NCBI RefSeq assembly: GCF_000499845.2
Contig: NC_023756.2
Span: 7,401,481-7,465,480 of the forward strand
Direction of reading: 5' to 3'
Source: Phaseolus vulgaris
Lineage: Eukaryota > Streptophyta > Magnoliopsida > Fabales > Fabaceae
DNA: 64,000 nt
Shown here piece by piece: positions 36,391 through 47,689 of this stretch. The position numbers were made by a program, and so were the translations under genes. The notes below the pieces were generated by a model that was not told where the DNA came from, searched no databases, and was given only the letters and a program-made list of their open reading frames with translations. Numbering within the stretch: position 1 is the stretch's first letter; each line of letters opens with the position of its first letter.

Positions 36391-36780
36391 CACTACAAGA
36401 AAAAATGGTTTTAACAGGAGTTTGCTTTTACATTATCCAGGGTTAAAACATTTATTAATTCATTTACCCTGGGTTGCAGTTTCCCCCACTACACCATCTC
36501 TAGGGAAGGTGTTCCCTAGGGTTTTTTTAAACCAATAGTCTTTCAAAACCCCTGTCAAATACCATGGGTTTAAGAACCTCCATAAAGTACCAAGGGGTTA
36601 AAGCATCCTTTAAATACCATGGGTAAAAACCTTCGTAAAATACTATGGGTTTAAAAACCTCTGTAAAATACCATGGGTTTGAAAACATCCGTTAAATACC
36701 ATGGGTTTAAGAACCTTCGTAAAATACCATGAGTTTCAAAATTTCCATAAAATGACTTGTCGTCTAAAATAACATTCAAC
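36391..36780. mobile_element. CACTA terminus with a tandem subterminal array
   Basis: Starts CACTACAAGAAAAAATGG inside the LINE relic. From about 36540 it carries roughly eight imperfect copies of a 22-30 bp unit built on AAATACCATGGGTTTAA and AACCTCCGT. The opposite terminus was not found, so the element is truncated or its end has decayed. Confidence 0.6.
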
Positions 36781-37200
36781 CCCATTTTCCACCATATTTA
36801 ACAATCTTCCTAACTTCTCTCTTCCACCATAGACACACTGCTCTCCGGCACAGGCTCAATGACCACCACCAACGGTCTTAGCAAGGAATCACAATTCAGT
36901 ACACTTATTATATCTAAGGAGAAGAAACACTAAATAAGACACTATCATTGCTTCTTCCATCATCTTACTGCCCCAACTCGAGTCACAAGACATCGTTATC
37001 AGCTTAGCAACAAATGATGTTTATCACTGCTTTATGTCTCCTAAATAATTGCATTATCTATTAGATGTGGGCTTCAAAGACATGTGTGTTCTTGGCTTCG
37101 AGGGCTTCAAAGATTGCAAGAACATATTGTGAGGAGAAATTAATTTTATCAATTCTCACTTTCACAATGAATTAATTATTGGATGCATTTTAAAATAAAA
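36781..37200. other. No recognisable gene
   Basis: Probably interior of the CACTA fragment; no coding signature. Confidence 0.3.
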
Positions 37201-38040
37201 AAATTAATTAAAACAATGAATTTATTTATTATTATAGTCCAATAATCTATGATTAAGGCTATTGAGTGTGAATAAATATATGCTCATCAGACGTAATTGG
37301 AAATGAAGGAAAAGGATGGAAGAAGAAAGCTTATGGTGTGGGTTGAGAATGGACACACCACTTGGAGTATGGTTGCCTCCAAGATGAGTGTAAAGGGCCG
37401 CCACTTGAGAGTTCTCAAACTCACTCAAGATAAGACCTATTGCTAGAGCAAACAACACAATTTGTGGAGAGTTTTACTTCTTCTATAAAATTCAACATGA
37501 AAAACATGGAGTAAGACACCCTATTTATAGGAATGGGTGCCTTGGAAAGCAAGATGAGCAAGGATAGGATGGTAAATGTGTGAGGGGTTGCCTTTAGGGT
37601 TTGACTAAGTCAAAACCACACCTTAGGCTTGTTCTTCTAGAAGCTAGGTCAACTTTCCTTCCTAAAGGGCTAGGCATAAGCTAAAATGATGAGTACACCC
37701 CCTATTATGCTAAAGACACCTATTCTAGCCTGTCTTGTTATTTGGACCCCTAAAGTGAGCCCGATTTATTTACAACTTATTTTATTCTTAATAAGATTAG
37801 AAGGAAAAACATTTGATGTTCTGGTCTTTGCCCATTTCTCCTTCTGGTGAGGTTTGCTAGATCCTTGGTGGGGTCTTCACTTGAAAGTTGAGATAACTTC
37901 TCATAGTGTGAATGGTAATTTGAGTCCTTGGTCATCTCCTTGTTGGCTTGGATTGTATCAGGTGTTAGGATTGCATTTGTAATATTTTGGTCCGTGTTAG
38001 ATCTGTTATAACATCAATGTTGGTTTTATGCAACTCATGG
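37200..38040 (-). other. Possible LTR-like segment with a TATA box on the minus strand
   Basis: The minus strand shows CCTATAAATAGGGTG at about 37528-37542, followed by leader-like, CT-richer sequence. This promoter-like layout is common in LTRs. No TG/CA ends, primer site or duplication could be fixed, so the identity is open. Confidence 0.3.
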
Positions 38041-38043
38041 TGC

Positions 38044-38046
38044 AGT
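38044..38046. repeat. Target site duplication AGT (left)
   Basis: AGT precedes the CACTA end at 38047 and recurs at 39582-39584. Confidence 0.75.
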
Positions 38047-39581
38047 CACTAGTGCAGAAAACGCATATAACACCAGTTCTGGGAGTCATATAACACCGGT
38101 TCCCTCAACGATGTAGGTCTCAATGATGTAAAATGTCAATCACATATAACACCAGTTTTAAAAACCGGTGTAATATGTACCAAAATATGAATAAAATATT
38201 AAAAAATAAGTTCTCCAGAAGGGACATATTAAACTAGTTGGACAAACAAATGGTGTAATATGTGGAATATTACACTGGTTAAGGCCACAACCAGTGTAAT
38301 ATGTTATAGTTCTTTTTATAAATTTATTAAAATACAACACAACATTTATTGCTGCTCATACATACCATTAGTGATACACAAGCAAATACTGCAATAACCA
38401 CAAGTCTAGACATGAAAACAAAAATAAGAAATGCAATTACCATTAAATATAAAATCCATATTTTCATTTCACATCATTTATAGGGCAAACAACACGGTCT
38501 AGTAAAAGATTATTTTTCAAACAACATATAAAATTTTCTCTAAATTTAAAATCATAAATTTGAGAAAAAAAAGGCCTAGCGAGATGTCTTTAGGAAGCAA
38601 AACGTATTCCTTGGCTTTTCCAACTATGTCCATAGGCTCCATCCTGAATCGAAAAAGAGTTAGCAAAATGAGAAAAAAAAAGGCAACACAAAATGCAGGA
38701 AAAGAGAAGTGAAGAAAGAATGCAGCAAAGAAAGGACGTTGGAGGAGGTGGTCAGTGGTGCTAGAAACAGTGGTGGAGAGCGGTGCCAGCAACAATGGAG
38801 GAAGAGGTGCAGAGCGGTGGCAGAAGCGAATCAGAACGGTGGCAAAGCGATTCAGATCAACGGCTGCAGCGTGATAGCGGTGGTGGAGGCAAAAGCAAGA
38901 GAAAAATAACTTTAAGCGCGAGTAATCAGTGAGAGCGCAAGACAAAAAGTAGGGTAAATAAACAAATTACACCGGTTGGATTAACCAATAGGTGTAATAT
39001 GTCTAGTGCCAAAAATAAGTTTTTTAAAAAGCTTTATTTTTTAACTCTAAAAAGAACATATTACACCGATTGTAAGGCCAACCAGTGTAATATATATCAA
39101 ATATTTATAAAAATGCCATTACGTTTTTATTTATGTAATTTCTTGATACTCTGATCTTGTTACATGATACTCTAATTTTGTTACATGATACTCTGATTTC
39201 GTTACATGATATTATAATTAAATATAATTATGCATAATGAAAGCTTTTAAAAATCAATATCAATTGTCTATGTTTGTGAAGACCTATAAATAGACCGTCA
39301 CACTCCTAGAGTAATCTCAACTCATATTTGTTTTTTAAACTTTTAAGGACATATTACACCAGTTGGATTAATCAACCGGTGTAATATGTCTAGCGCTAAA
39401 ATAAGTTTTTTTTAAAAACTTTATTTTTTTAACTCTGTAAAGAACATATTACACGGGTGGTCCTTACAACCGCTGTAATATATTCCAAATATTTACAAAA
39501 ATGCCACAACATTTTTATTTATGCCAGTTATCAATTAAGCGACTTAATATGTCGTTGTAGTATGCGTTTTCTGTACTAGTG
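38047..39581. mobile_element. Non-autonomous CACTA element, 1535 bp, intact ends, carries a host gene fragment
   Basis: The left end CACTAGTGCAGAAAACGCAT matches the reverse complement of the right end CACTAGTACAGAAAACGCAT with one mismatch. The 3-bp AGT duplication is right for CACTA elements. Both flanks carry subterminal copies of CATATTACACCGGTTG and its complement, many paired head to head as hairpins (38100-38300 and 38965-39490). No transposase is encoded. The middle is GC-richer and on the minus strand looks like the 5' end of a host gene. Confidence 0.85.
38560..38945 (-). pseudogene. Captured 5' fragment of a Dr1/NC2-beta-like gene inside the CACTA element
   Basis: The minus strand reads MEPMDIVGKAKEYVLLPK from an ATG at about 38649, matching the conserved N-terminus of plant Dr1 (NC2-beta, also named NF-YB13), a histone-fold repressor that binds TBP with NC2-alpha. 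The match stops after the LPK, before the histone fold, so no functional domain is present. Upstream is CT-rich, UTR-like sequence with a plausible acceptor (TTTTTCGATTCAG) just before the ATG, as expected if a 5' UTR exon and intron were taken along. The 142-codon frame over the region is only partly this peptide. Confidence 0.55.
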
Positions 39582-39584
39582 AGT

Positions 39585-41000
39585 AATAGTTATGTTATAA
39601 GTGTGGAAGAAATGCTTAAGAAGCATAAGTGAAAGTCTCTTGATATTTGTATGAGGGTTGAGATACTCCTAAAATATTTCTTTTAATTTATTTTATTCTT
39701 TGTTGATAAAAAATAATAATATTAGTATCAATAAATATCTTAAAATATCTAATTTAATGTATACATTGACTAATTATTTTTTCTATACTTAATTATTATT
39801 TAATAGTTTTCTTATAATATTAAAAAAACCTGGATGATTAATTATGCATGTGTTTATCCTGCATAGTTGAACATAAAGCGATCAAATAATCAAATAACAA
39901 TTTTATCTTCTGAATGCATACGAGTTAGTTGATATCAATCATTTTGTTTGATAATTTGGACCCCATATATTCAGAACAATCAATATATTTAAAACTCATG
40001 CATTTCTAAAACTCACGTGGGGACACATTCTTAAGCATTCCTCAGAGTTGAAATAAGAAGCATTCCTCAGAGTTGAAATAAAACTATGTTCTCATTTAAA
40101 TTACTTTGATCTAAGAACAAGGTTGCATCTTGCGCCAAGCACTAAGTGATGGTGACTTAAACAAGGGTATCAATAAAAAAATAGAACATATAAGATGTGC
40201 CAAATCAATATCTAATAAAATTTTTCACAACCCAAACACAATAAAATTTTAAGAAAAAAACACTTCCAAATCAAGAGTGTCCTACACTTTTACAATAAGA
40301 AGTCAGAAAACATACCTTTAGGGCATCCACCGGACACGGTTAGAGCTCAACTCTGAGGGAGGAAACCAAATTAAGACATTAAAACGTGTGTCAATAATTT
40401 ATTACTTATTTTTTTTTCTCTAATATAGCTTCATTAGCGTTGGTCAAATCAACTCTCAAAGCATTTAAATATTATTTTTTGGCATCGACTAAGCCACTGC
40501 ACATCTTTCTTGAATTTAATTTATATTATTTTCCTTATCCCCATACCAAAATATTATTATTTAAACATGAAATAATTGATGAACATTATTTATGTTGCCT
40601 ACCACTTATATAAATCAACCAACACGTGTCTTTATATCATTTCACATTTACAAAAAAAAAATGTGGGTGGAATGACTAAAACCAAGAAACAATAATTTGG
40701 CATGTGAACCTTATTTTCTGGTCTAACCTCGGTCAACTGTGTTCTGTGGTCTGGTTCCACTTTTAGAAATTTCTGCCCCAGTGGGGTTTTTTGAAGAAGA
40801 ATCCGAGTGGGTTGTTACTGTTAAATATCTGCAGAGATTCCTTTCACATTTGTCGTTTGTGTTCTCACTTTGTTTGAATGTCAACTGGTGTGGAATTTTT
40901 GACAGTTTCCATGCATAACAAGTCTTTAGACGACGGTGCTGCGCTCTTAACGGGTCATACAAGTTCTTAGGTCAACCATGCCTCAATCTCTTCCCTTCTT
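39585..41000. other. No recognisable gene
   Basis: AT-rich spacer with a 26-bp tandem duplication (AAGCATTCCTCAGAGTTGAA twice, about 40031-40082). Possible upstream control region of the CML gene in its last part. Confidence 0.4.
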
Positions 41001-41003
41001 CAT

Positions 41004-41014
41004 CATATATATTT
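41004..41014 (+). promoter_or_regulatory. Candidate TATA box of the CML gene
   Basis: CATATATATTTCC sits about 260 bp before the coding start and is followed by CT-rich leader-like sequence. Position is plausible; there is no transcript evidence. Confidence 0.3.
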
Positions 41015-41264
41015 CCCTCTCCCCATTTCAAACTCCTCAACAATACCATTATTTCATGCTTTCAACTATACACAAGGTTTTTTGTGGTGTTATACAATCA
41101 TATGCATAGATTTTGATCAAGGTTTTAACTAGGTTAAGACTGTGATTTCATCCATAGAGACGAAGTTTTTGGAGTCACTGCAGCTGACAACGAGTGTATA
41201 TTCATTTACTTGCAATTTTGTTGTTAAGGAAAGTGTGATCAGAATCATAAGTTTGAAACGTTGC

Positions 41265-41690
41265 ATGATGGACAAGGTGAGTCAATATGTGTGTGTTTTC
41301 AACCACTTTGATGAGAATGGAGACGGGAAGATATCAGCGTCGGAGCTGCGGCAGTGCGTGGAGGCGATCGGCGGGAAGTTGTCGTGGAAGGAGGCGGAGA
41401 GCTTGGTGGAAGTTCTGGACTCGGACAAGGACGGGCTGGTGGGGTTGGATGATTTTGTGAGGTTTGTGGAGGAAGTGGAAGAGGAAGAGAAGGTGGAAGA
41501 CCTGAGAGAGGCCTTTAAGATGTATGAAATGGAGGGGTGTGGTTGCATCACACCAAAGAGTCTCAAGAGAATGCTTGGGAGATTGGGGGAGTGCAAGAGC
41601 ATAGATGAGTGTCAAGGAATGATAGCTAGATTTGACCTTAATGGGGATGGGGTTCTCACTTTTGATGAATTTAGGGTTATGATGTTGTAA
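41265..41690 (+). CDS. Calmodulin-like EF-hand protein (CML), intronless, about 141 residues
   Basis: A calcium sensor of the plant CML group (CML31/CML19-like; exact member uncertain). From the first of two adjacent ATGs (41265 or 41268) the protein has four EF-hand positions in two lobes. Loop 1 DENGDGKISASE is canonical. Loop 2 DSDKDGLVGLDD has Asp at position 12. Loop 3 YEMEGCGCITPK lacks the acidic ligands and should not bind calcium. Loop 4 DLNGDGVLTFDE is canonical. An acidic linker (EEVEEEEKVED) joins the lobes. Upstream in-frame codons to 41142 begin with GTG and lack homology, so the ATG start is preferred. The coding region is GC-richer than its flanks. The protein probably acts in cytosol or nucleus. 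Confidence 0.9.
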   Translation: MMDKVSQYVCVFNHFDENGDGKISASELRQCVEAIGGKLSWKEAESLVEVLDSDKDGLVGLDDFVRFVEEVEEEEKVEDLREAFKMYEMEGCGCITPKSLKRMLGRLGECKSIDECQGMIARFDLNGDGVLTFDEFRVMML

Positions 41691-42466
41691 AATGATTTCT
41701 CTACTTTGCTTTTGTATGCTCATGTGCTCATGTTTTAGGAACAACTTATGCCATCATATGAGTGTGTACCTACATGTGTACGGGTACCCTTTTGATGGCA
41801 GTTTTTTTAATATAGTTAATAAAGAAATGTAGCTTTGACCACTACATTATTATAGTTAATGACATTATTTTACTATGTTTAAAAAAATTTCTATGTCTTT
41901 ATATGCATTCACATTTCAATTCACATATTTCAGTAAAAGCTTTCCTTTTACTTTTAGCAGTCGTAATATAGAGCAATTCATTGTTGGATTGTTAACATAT
42001 CAGTACTATAGTTTACATTGAAAAAAATTGGAACATGTTTGACTCTGTCTACTTTTTCATTGCTTCCATTTTTTGGTTCTTCATTCCTTAGGACATCACG
42101 CATGACGCTTTTTAATCTAGATTTCTATACACACATCATTGAAATGGTAAGTTTTAAGAAGTGAACTTTAAGTGTAACTCAACCTTATAAAATCATGTTA
42201 TAGTCTGTTCTTATAATTCTGTATTAATAGGTATAGTCTACCTATGCATCATTTTTGTTAACATATGAGTTTTGGTCTAGTCCCTCCATATTTTTGTATT
42301 TTCTTTCTTTTTCTTTTTTTAATAATATTTTCTTTTATGTGATGGAAAGTGATTGTTGTTACTTGAGATGTCAGCCTAACTGAGATGTCAAGTAGCATAG
42401 TGATGTCTAACATGAAATTTTTTATAAAAAAAATAAATTTTGAACTAGTATCATTTTTTAAATATC
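41691..42466. other. 3' flank of CML; no other gene
   Basis: 3' UTR and AT-rich spacer up to the copia LTR. Confidence 0.4.
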
Positions 42467-42991
42467 ACTCACCTTTACCATTATCTTGGCATAAATGGGA
42501 GGTTACTTACCGTTGACAATTAATTGTTATTAAAGGGAGGTTAATTACCACAATCAATGGGAGGTTAATTGCCGCAATCAATTGCAATCAATGGGAGGTT
42601 AATTACCATTAATTATATTTATTATTGTTGTCTCCTAGAACCACTATATATAGTGGCTTCCTTCAAGCAATGTAACACACAACATACAACAACACACACT
42701 TGCTTCCTCTCTCTTTTCCTATACTCTATATTTCATCTCTTGGGTGTAAGTGTTTAACCCATATAGAGAGGATTTGTTTTGGGGCTATTTATCTATTAGC
42801 TAGAGAGGAATTCATTGTACTCCCAGTACCATTATAGTGGAAGTTTTGGCTCTCTCGCTGGTGGTTTTTTACCTCTATTTAAAGGGGTTTTCCACCTAAA
42901 AATTCTGGTATCATTCTCACTTTACTTGTTACTTTAATTTCTCATAATCTTTGGTTGAAATTATCACGTTTCCGCACACGATATCCCTACA
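42467..42991 (+). repeat. Tnt1-like 5' LTR
   Basis: Shared with 47120-47653 from ACTCACCTTTACC to CCCTACA. U3 has tandem GGGAGGTTAATT units. A perfect 16-bp palindrome CCACTATATATAGTGG (42641-42656) contains the likely TATA box. Confidence 0.88.
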
Positions 42992-43041
42992 AATTGGCAT
43001 TAGAGCTTTTCGATAATTCAACCAGGATCTGTTGTTCAATA

Positions 43042-44238
43042 ATGTCGAAATTGGATATTGAGAAATTTGATGGTAAAATCAACTTTGCTATCTGGCGAGT
43101 CCATATGCTAGCTGTTCTCACCCAGAATGGTTTAAAGAAAGTTCTGGCAGGTAAACTGATGAGACCAACCACTATGACGGAGGAGCAGTGGGATGATATG
43201 GATGAAAAGGCATTGTCTGCAATCCAGTTATGCTTGTCCCGTGAGGTGTTGCGTGAGGTCATCAACGAGAAAAGTACAGCAGACATATGGAGTAAATTGG
43301 AGTCTCTATACATGACCAAAAGTCTTGCAAACAAACTCCGGTTAAAGGAGCGACACTTTACACTCCGAATGTCCAAAGGTACTCCCATCCAATCTCACCT
43401 TGATGAATTTAATTCCATCATAATTGATTTGGAAAATTTGGATGTTAAAATTGATGATGAGGATAAAGCAGTTCTACTTATTGTTTCTCTACCACCCTCG
43501 CATCGACAATTCAAAGAAATTATGTTATACGGTAATTATCTTACCTTAAGCTTTGATGATGTCAAGACTAATTTACTAGCCAAAGAAAAATTTGATACTC
43601 AAATTCATTCTGAAAGTTCTGGTGAAGGATTAGTAGTTAGAGGGAGAAACCAAGAGAAAGGTAGGAACAATAAGTATAAATCTAGGTCAAAATCTAGAGG
43701 CAAGAACTCCAAATATTGTCGTTATTGCAAGAAAAAGGGACACGAGATCTCTGAATGCTATAAATTGAAAAATAAGCAAGATAGAGAAGATAAGGGAAAT
43801 GATAAACAACCAGAAAAATTTGCCGAAGCTAGTATTGTTGAAACTAAATCTGATGGGGATTGTTTTGTAGCTTCCAACACTGAACAAAGGTCTAAAAATG
43901 AATGGATTCTTGATTCTGGTTGTACTTTTCACATGTCTTACAATAGAGATTGGTTTACCACATATGAACCAGTTTATAATGGTCTTGTTTTGATGGGAAA
44001 CGATGCTCAATGCAAAGTTGTTGGTGAAGGAACAATCAAAATTAAGACACATGATGGAATTGTTAGAACTTTAACAGATGTCAGATATGTCCCTGAGTTG
44101 AAACGGAATCTCATTTCCTTAGGCACCCTTGAATCTCATGGGTGTAGATACTCAGCTGAAGGTGGAGTTTTAAAAGTGTCTAAAGGAGCTCTTGTGTTAC
44201 TAAAGGCAATTCGATGTGATAGTTTGTATGTGCTGTAG
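43042..44238 (+). pseudogene. Tnt1-94-like gag and protease region
   Basis: From MSKLDIEKFDGKINFAIW the frame follows the Tnt1-94 gag (UBN2-like), with LANKLRLKERHFTLRM and SLPPSHRQFKEIM. The zinc knuckle CRYCKKKGHEISEC and the protease motif WILDSGCTFHMS come next, then LTDVRYVPELKRNLISLG. It ends at TAG 44236-44238 where related elements continue, so the stop is a probable mutation. ATG 43042 is chosen because family gag proteins start here; the frame is open further upstream. Confidence 0.85.
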
Positions 44239-44927
44239 GGTTCAACTGTTACAGGTTCTGCAGCTGTTGCCTCACCTAACAAAGATAACACCAAGTTGTG
44301 GCATATGAGATCCACATGAGTGAGAAGGGAATTCTAATCCTCAAGAAGAAGGGTCACCTTGGTAACCACTGTACTGGAAAGGTTGATTTCTGTGAACATT
44401 GCATTTTTGGTAAGCAGAAAAAGGTTAGTTTTTCTAAAGCCATACACAGAACCAAAGGTACTTTGGATTATATTCATTCGGATCTTTGGGGTCCGTCAAA
44501 AGTTCCTTCCAGAGGTAAATGTCGTTATATGATGACAATTATCGATGATTTCTCATGAAAACTGTGGGTTTATTTTCTCAAACATAAGAATGAAACATTT
44601 TCCACTTTTAAAGAGTGGAAATTATTGATTGAGAATCAGACTAGCAAGAAGATAAAGAGGTTAAGGACATACAATGGCCTTGAGTTCTGTTCGAATGAAT
44701 TCAATGATTTCTGCAAAAGGGAAGGTATTTCCAGACACTTCACCATCCCAAGTACTCCACAACAGAACGGGGTTGCAGAAAGAATGAATAGAACTATCCT
44801 GGAGAGAGTTCGTTGCATGTTCTCCCATTCTGGTTTGAGCAAATCTTTTTGGGCTGAAGCGGCTTCAACGGCATGTTATCTGATAAATCGCTCTCCTAAC
44901 AGATCAATTGATTGCAACATTCCATAA
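44239..44927 (+). pseudogene. Tnt1-94-like integrase region
   Basis: Pieces in more than one frame. LWHM is followed by an indel near 44310, then HMSEKGI, CEHCIFGKQKKVSF, LDYIHSDLWGPSKV and MMTIIDDFS ending at TGA 44556-44558. After it come LRTYNGLEFCSNEF and TPQQNGVAERMNRTILERVR, ending at TAA 44925-44927. In the second integrase Asp segment TYNG stands where TDNG is usual, removing a catalytic Asp. Confidence 0.8.
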
Positions 44928-47053
44928 GAAGTTTGGTCAGGTAACCCTGTTGATTATTCTAATTTTAAAATATTTGGTTGTCATGTTTATTCTCATGTAA
45001 ACGAGGAAAAATTAGAACCTCGTGCTAAGAAGTGCATTTTCTTGGGTTATGGCTCAGGGGTTAAAGGCTATCGTTTATATGACCCAGAATCTCATAAAGT
45101 AATTCACAGTCGGAATGTGACCTTTAATGAAAATGCTATGCTTTCTTTTGTAAAAGATATTGTCATTTCCTCAATTGATACAGGTGACCAGGAAGATGCT
45201 CGAGAGAAGGTGGAGTTTGAGATTAAAACACCCGCTCATGAGGAAAACGTTCCCAATTCCTCTAGTACTCAAGATGATCAAGCCATTGTTATTGATGGTA
45301 CAAATGAACATGTGACTCCACATGAGCAATGTCCACCTAAACGACGAGGATTACCACAATCATGGTCTATGGCTCAAGAACTTCCACAACAGAGACCAAG
45401 AAAACCGACTCAAAGATTAATTGCAGAATCTGCCAACATTGCTTATGCTTTAACTATTGCACAAGAGATGGGTGAAGAAGGTGAACCCAAGAATTACTCT
45501 GAAGCTATCTTTAATGACGACTCAACAAAGTGGATTGCTGCTATGCAAGAAGAAGTTGAGAGTCTTCTAAAAAATGAAACATGGGAATTGGTGGAGTTAC
45601 CAGAAGGAAAACGAGTCATTAGTTGCAAGTGGATCTCAAGAGAAAAGAAGGGATCCCTGGTGTTGAGAGTACAAGGAATAAAGCAAGATTTGTTGTAAGA
45701 GGTTTTGATCAAGAGAAAGGTATTGACTTTAATGAAGTATTTTCTCTTGCTGTTCGTCATACTTCAATACGTACATTACTTGCTTTAGTTGCCTTGTATG
45801 ATTTGGAGTTGGAACAGTTAGATGTGAAAACTGCTTTTCTTCATGGTAATCTTGAGGAAGAGATTTACATCCAGCAGCTTGAGGGCTTCGTTGTTCCTGG
45901 AAAGGAGGACCATGTATGTCGTCTGAAGAAATCTCTCTACGGCTTGAAGCAATCACCAAGACAATGGTATAAGAGGTTTGACTCTTTCATGGTTGGACAT
46001 GGATACTCTAGAAGTAGCTATGATAATTGTGTCTACTTTCAAAAGACATCTGATGGGTCATTTATATACTTGTTGTTATATGTTGATGACATGTTGATTG
46101 CTGCAAGAGATAAATATTTAGTTAACAAGTTAAAGGCCCAGCTTAGCAGTGAATTTGATATGAAGGACTTAGGTCCTGCCAAGAAAATTTTAGGAATGGA
46201 GATCAACAGAGATCGTCAAGCTGGAAAACTTTTTTTATCACAAAAGAAGTATGTTCTTAAGATGCTTGACAAATTTGGAATGCGAGATAGTAAAGCTGTT
46301 AATACTCCAATTGCCGCCCACTTCAAGTTGTCATCAGATCAGTGTCCAAAATCAGACGATGACAAAAGACGCATGTCACATGTCCCGTATTCAAATGCAA
46401 TTGGAAGTCTCATGTATGCTATGGTATGTACTAGACCTGATTTAGCTTATGTTGTTAGCATTGTTAGCAGGTTCATGCATAATCCAGGCAAGGCACACTG
46501 GGAAGCCGTTAAATGGATACTTCGTTATCTGAAAGGTTCTCCAGATCTTGGTTTGGTATTTGATCAACATAGAGCCGATCCCAGAGGAGCAGATGGCTAT
46601 GTTGATGCTGACTATGGTGGTGATTTAGATCGAAGAAGGTCACTTTCAGCCTACATTTTTACCCTATGTGGGTCTGCTATCAATTGGTATTCTTCACTTC
46701 AAGCCATTGCGGTTTTGTCCACCACTGAAGCAGAATATATTGCTGCTACAGAAGGTATGAAAGAGGCTATATGGCTTCGAGGCTTGGTAAGTGAACTTGG
46801 TCTTCAACAAGATGTTCTTGTTATATTTTGTGATAGTCAGAGTGTTGTCCACTTGACCAGGAACAGTAAGTATCACTCAAGGACCAAGCACATTGAAATT
46901 AAACACCATTTTATCCGAGACATTATTGATACAGGAGATATAATTGTTGAAAAAATTCATACGACCGAAAATCCTGCAGACATGTTGACCAAGCCACTTC
47001 CATCGACTAAGTTCGATCATTGCTTGAACTTAGCTGGTATTATCCATACTTAA
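44928..47053 (+). pseudogene. Tnt1-94-like reverse transcriptase / RNase H region
   Basis: Begins FKIFGCHVYSHVN and continues through the linker to the RT start (WIAAMQEEVESLLKNETWEL, VISCKWI). A frameshift lies near 45650, after which [33 protein letters not shown] and the intact catalytic [10 protein letters not shown] follow. RNase H shows [25 protein letters not shown] and [10 protein letters not shown], with the terminal stop TAA at 47051-47053. Apart from the shift, this part is well preserved. Confidence 0.85.
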
Positions 47054-47119
47054 TCAAGGCTTCATGGCAAGAGAGTGCTCCAGTAAAAGGCAAGTCAAGG
47101 TGGAGATTTCTGGGTAATG

Positions 47120-47653
47120 ACTCACCTTTACCGTTATCTTGGCATAAATGGGAGGTTACTTACCGTTGACAATTAATTGTTATTAAATGGAGGTTAATTG
47201 CCACAATCAATTGCAATCAATGGGAGGTTAATTGCTGCAATCAATTGCAATCAATGGGAGGTTAATTACCATTAATTGTATTTATTATTGTTGTCTCCTA
47301 GAACCACTATATATAGTGGCTTCCTTCAAGCAATGTAACACACAACATACAACAACACACACTTGCTTCCTCTCTCTTTTCCTATACTCTCTATTTCATC
47401 TCTTGGGTGTAAGTATTTAACCCATATAGAGAGGATTTGTTTTGGGGCTATTTATCTATTAGCTAGAGAGGAATTCATTGTACTCCCAGTACCATTATAG
47501 TGGAAGTTTTGGCTCTCTCGCCGGTGGTTTTTACCTATATGTAAAGGGGTTTTCCACCTAAAAATTCTGGTATCATTCTCACTTTACTTGTTACTTTAAT
47601 TTCTCATAATCTTTGGTTGAAATTATCACGCTTCCGCACACGATATCCCTACA
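47120..47653 (+). repeat. Tnt1-like 3' LTR
   Basis: Matches the 5' LTR and contains the same TATA palindrome at 47304-47319. It has a 10-bp insertion in the GGGAGGTTAATT repeat zone relative to the 5' copy. Confidence 0.88.
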
Positions 47654-47689
47654 CTAACATATAACACTTTTTAATCTAATAAAAATTTC

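Larger units (their letters stand above)
42467..47653 (+). mobile_element. Ty1/copia element, Tnt1-94-like, with both LTRs, degenerate
   Basis: About 5.2 kb with LTRs at 42467-42991 and 47120-47653. By eye the LTRs differ by about 11 substitutions and two small indels, so it is older than the copia element at 20.6-25 kb. A primer-site-like ATTGGCATTAGAGC follows the 5' LTR at 42992 and a purine tract AAGGTGGAGAT precedes the 3' LTR. The polyprotein has three stops, at least one small indel and one major frameshift. The outermost bases of the 5' LTR could not be matched to the 3' LTR and no clear 5-bp duplication was found. Confidence 0.88.

Noticed and set aside
38517..38945. The whole 142-codon minus frame as a host gene
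   Set aside because: It lies within a CACTA element; only the MEPMDIVGKAKE part is gene-like and the rest reads UTR-like or element sequence.
41142..41264. Upstream extension of the CML protein
   Set aside because: Begins with GTG, has no EF-hand homology, and the ATG pair at 41265/41268 fits family length.
42407..42411. CTAAC as left target duplication for the Tnt1-like element (right flank CTAAC at 47654)
   Set aside because: It is about 55 bp away from the first base shared by both LTRs, so the match may be chance.
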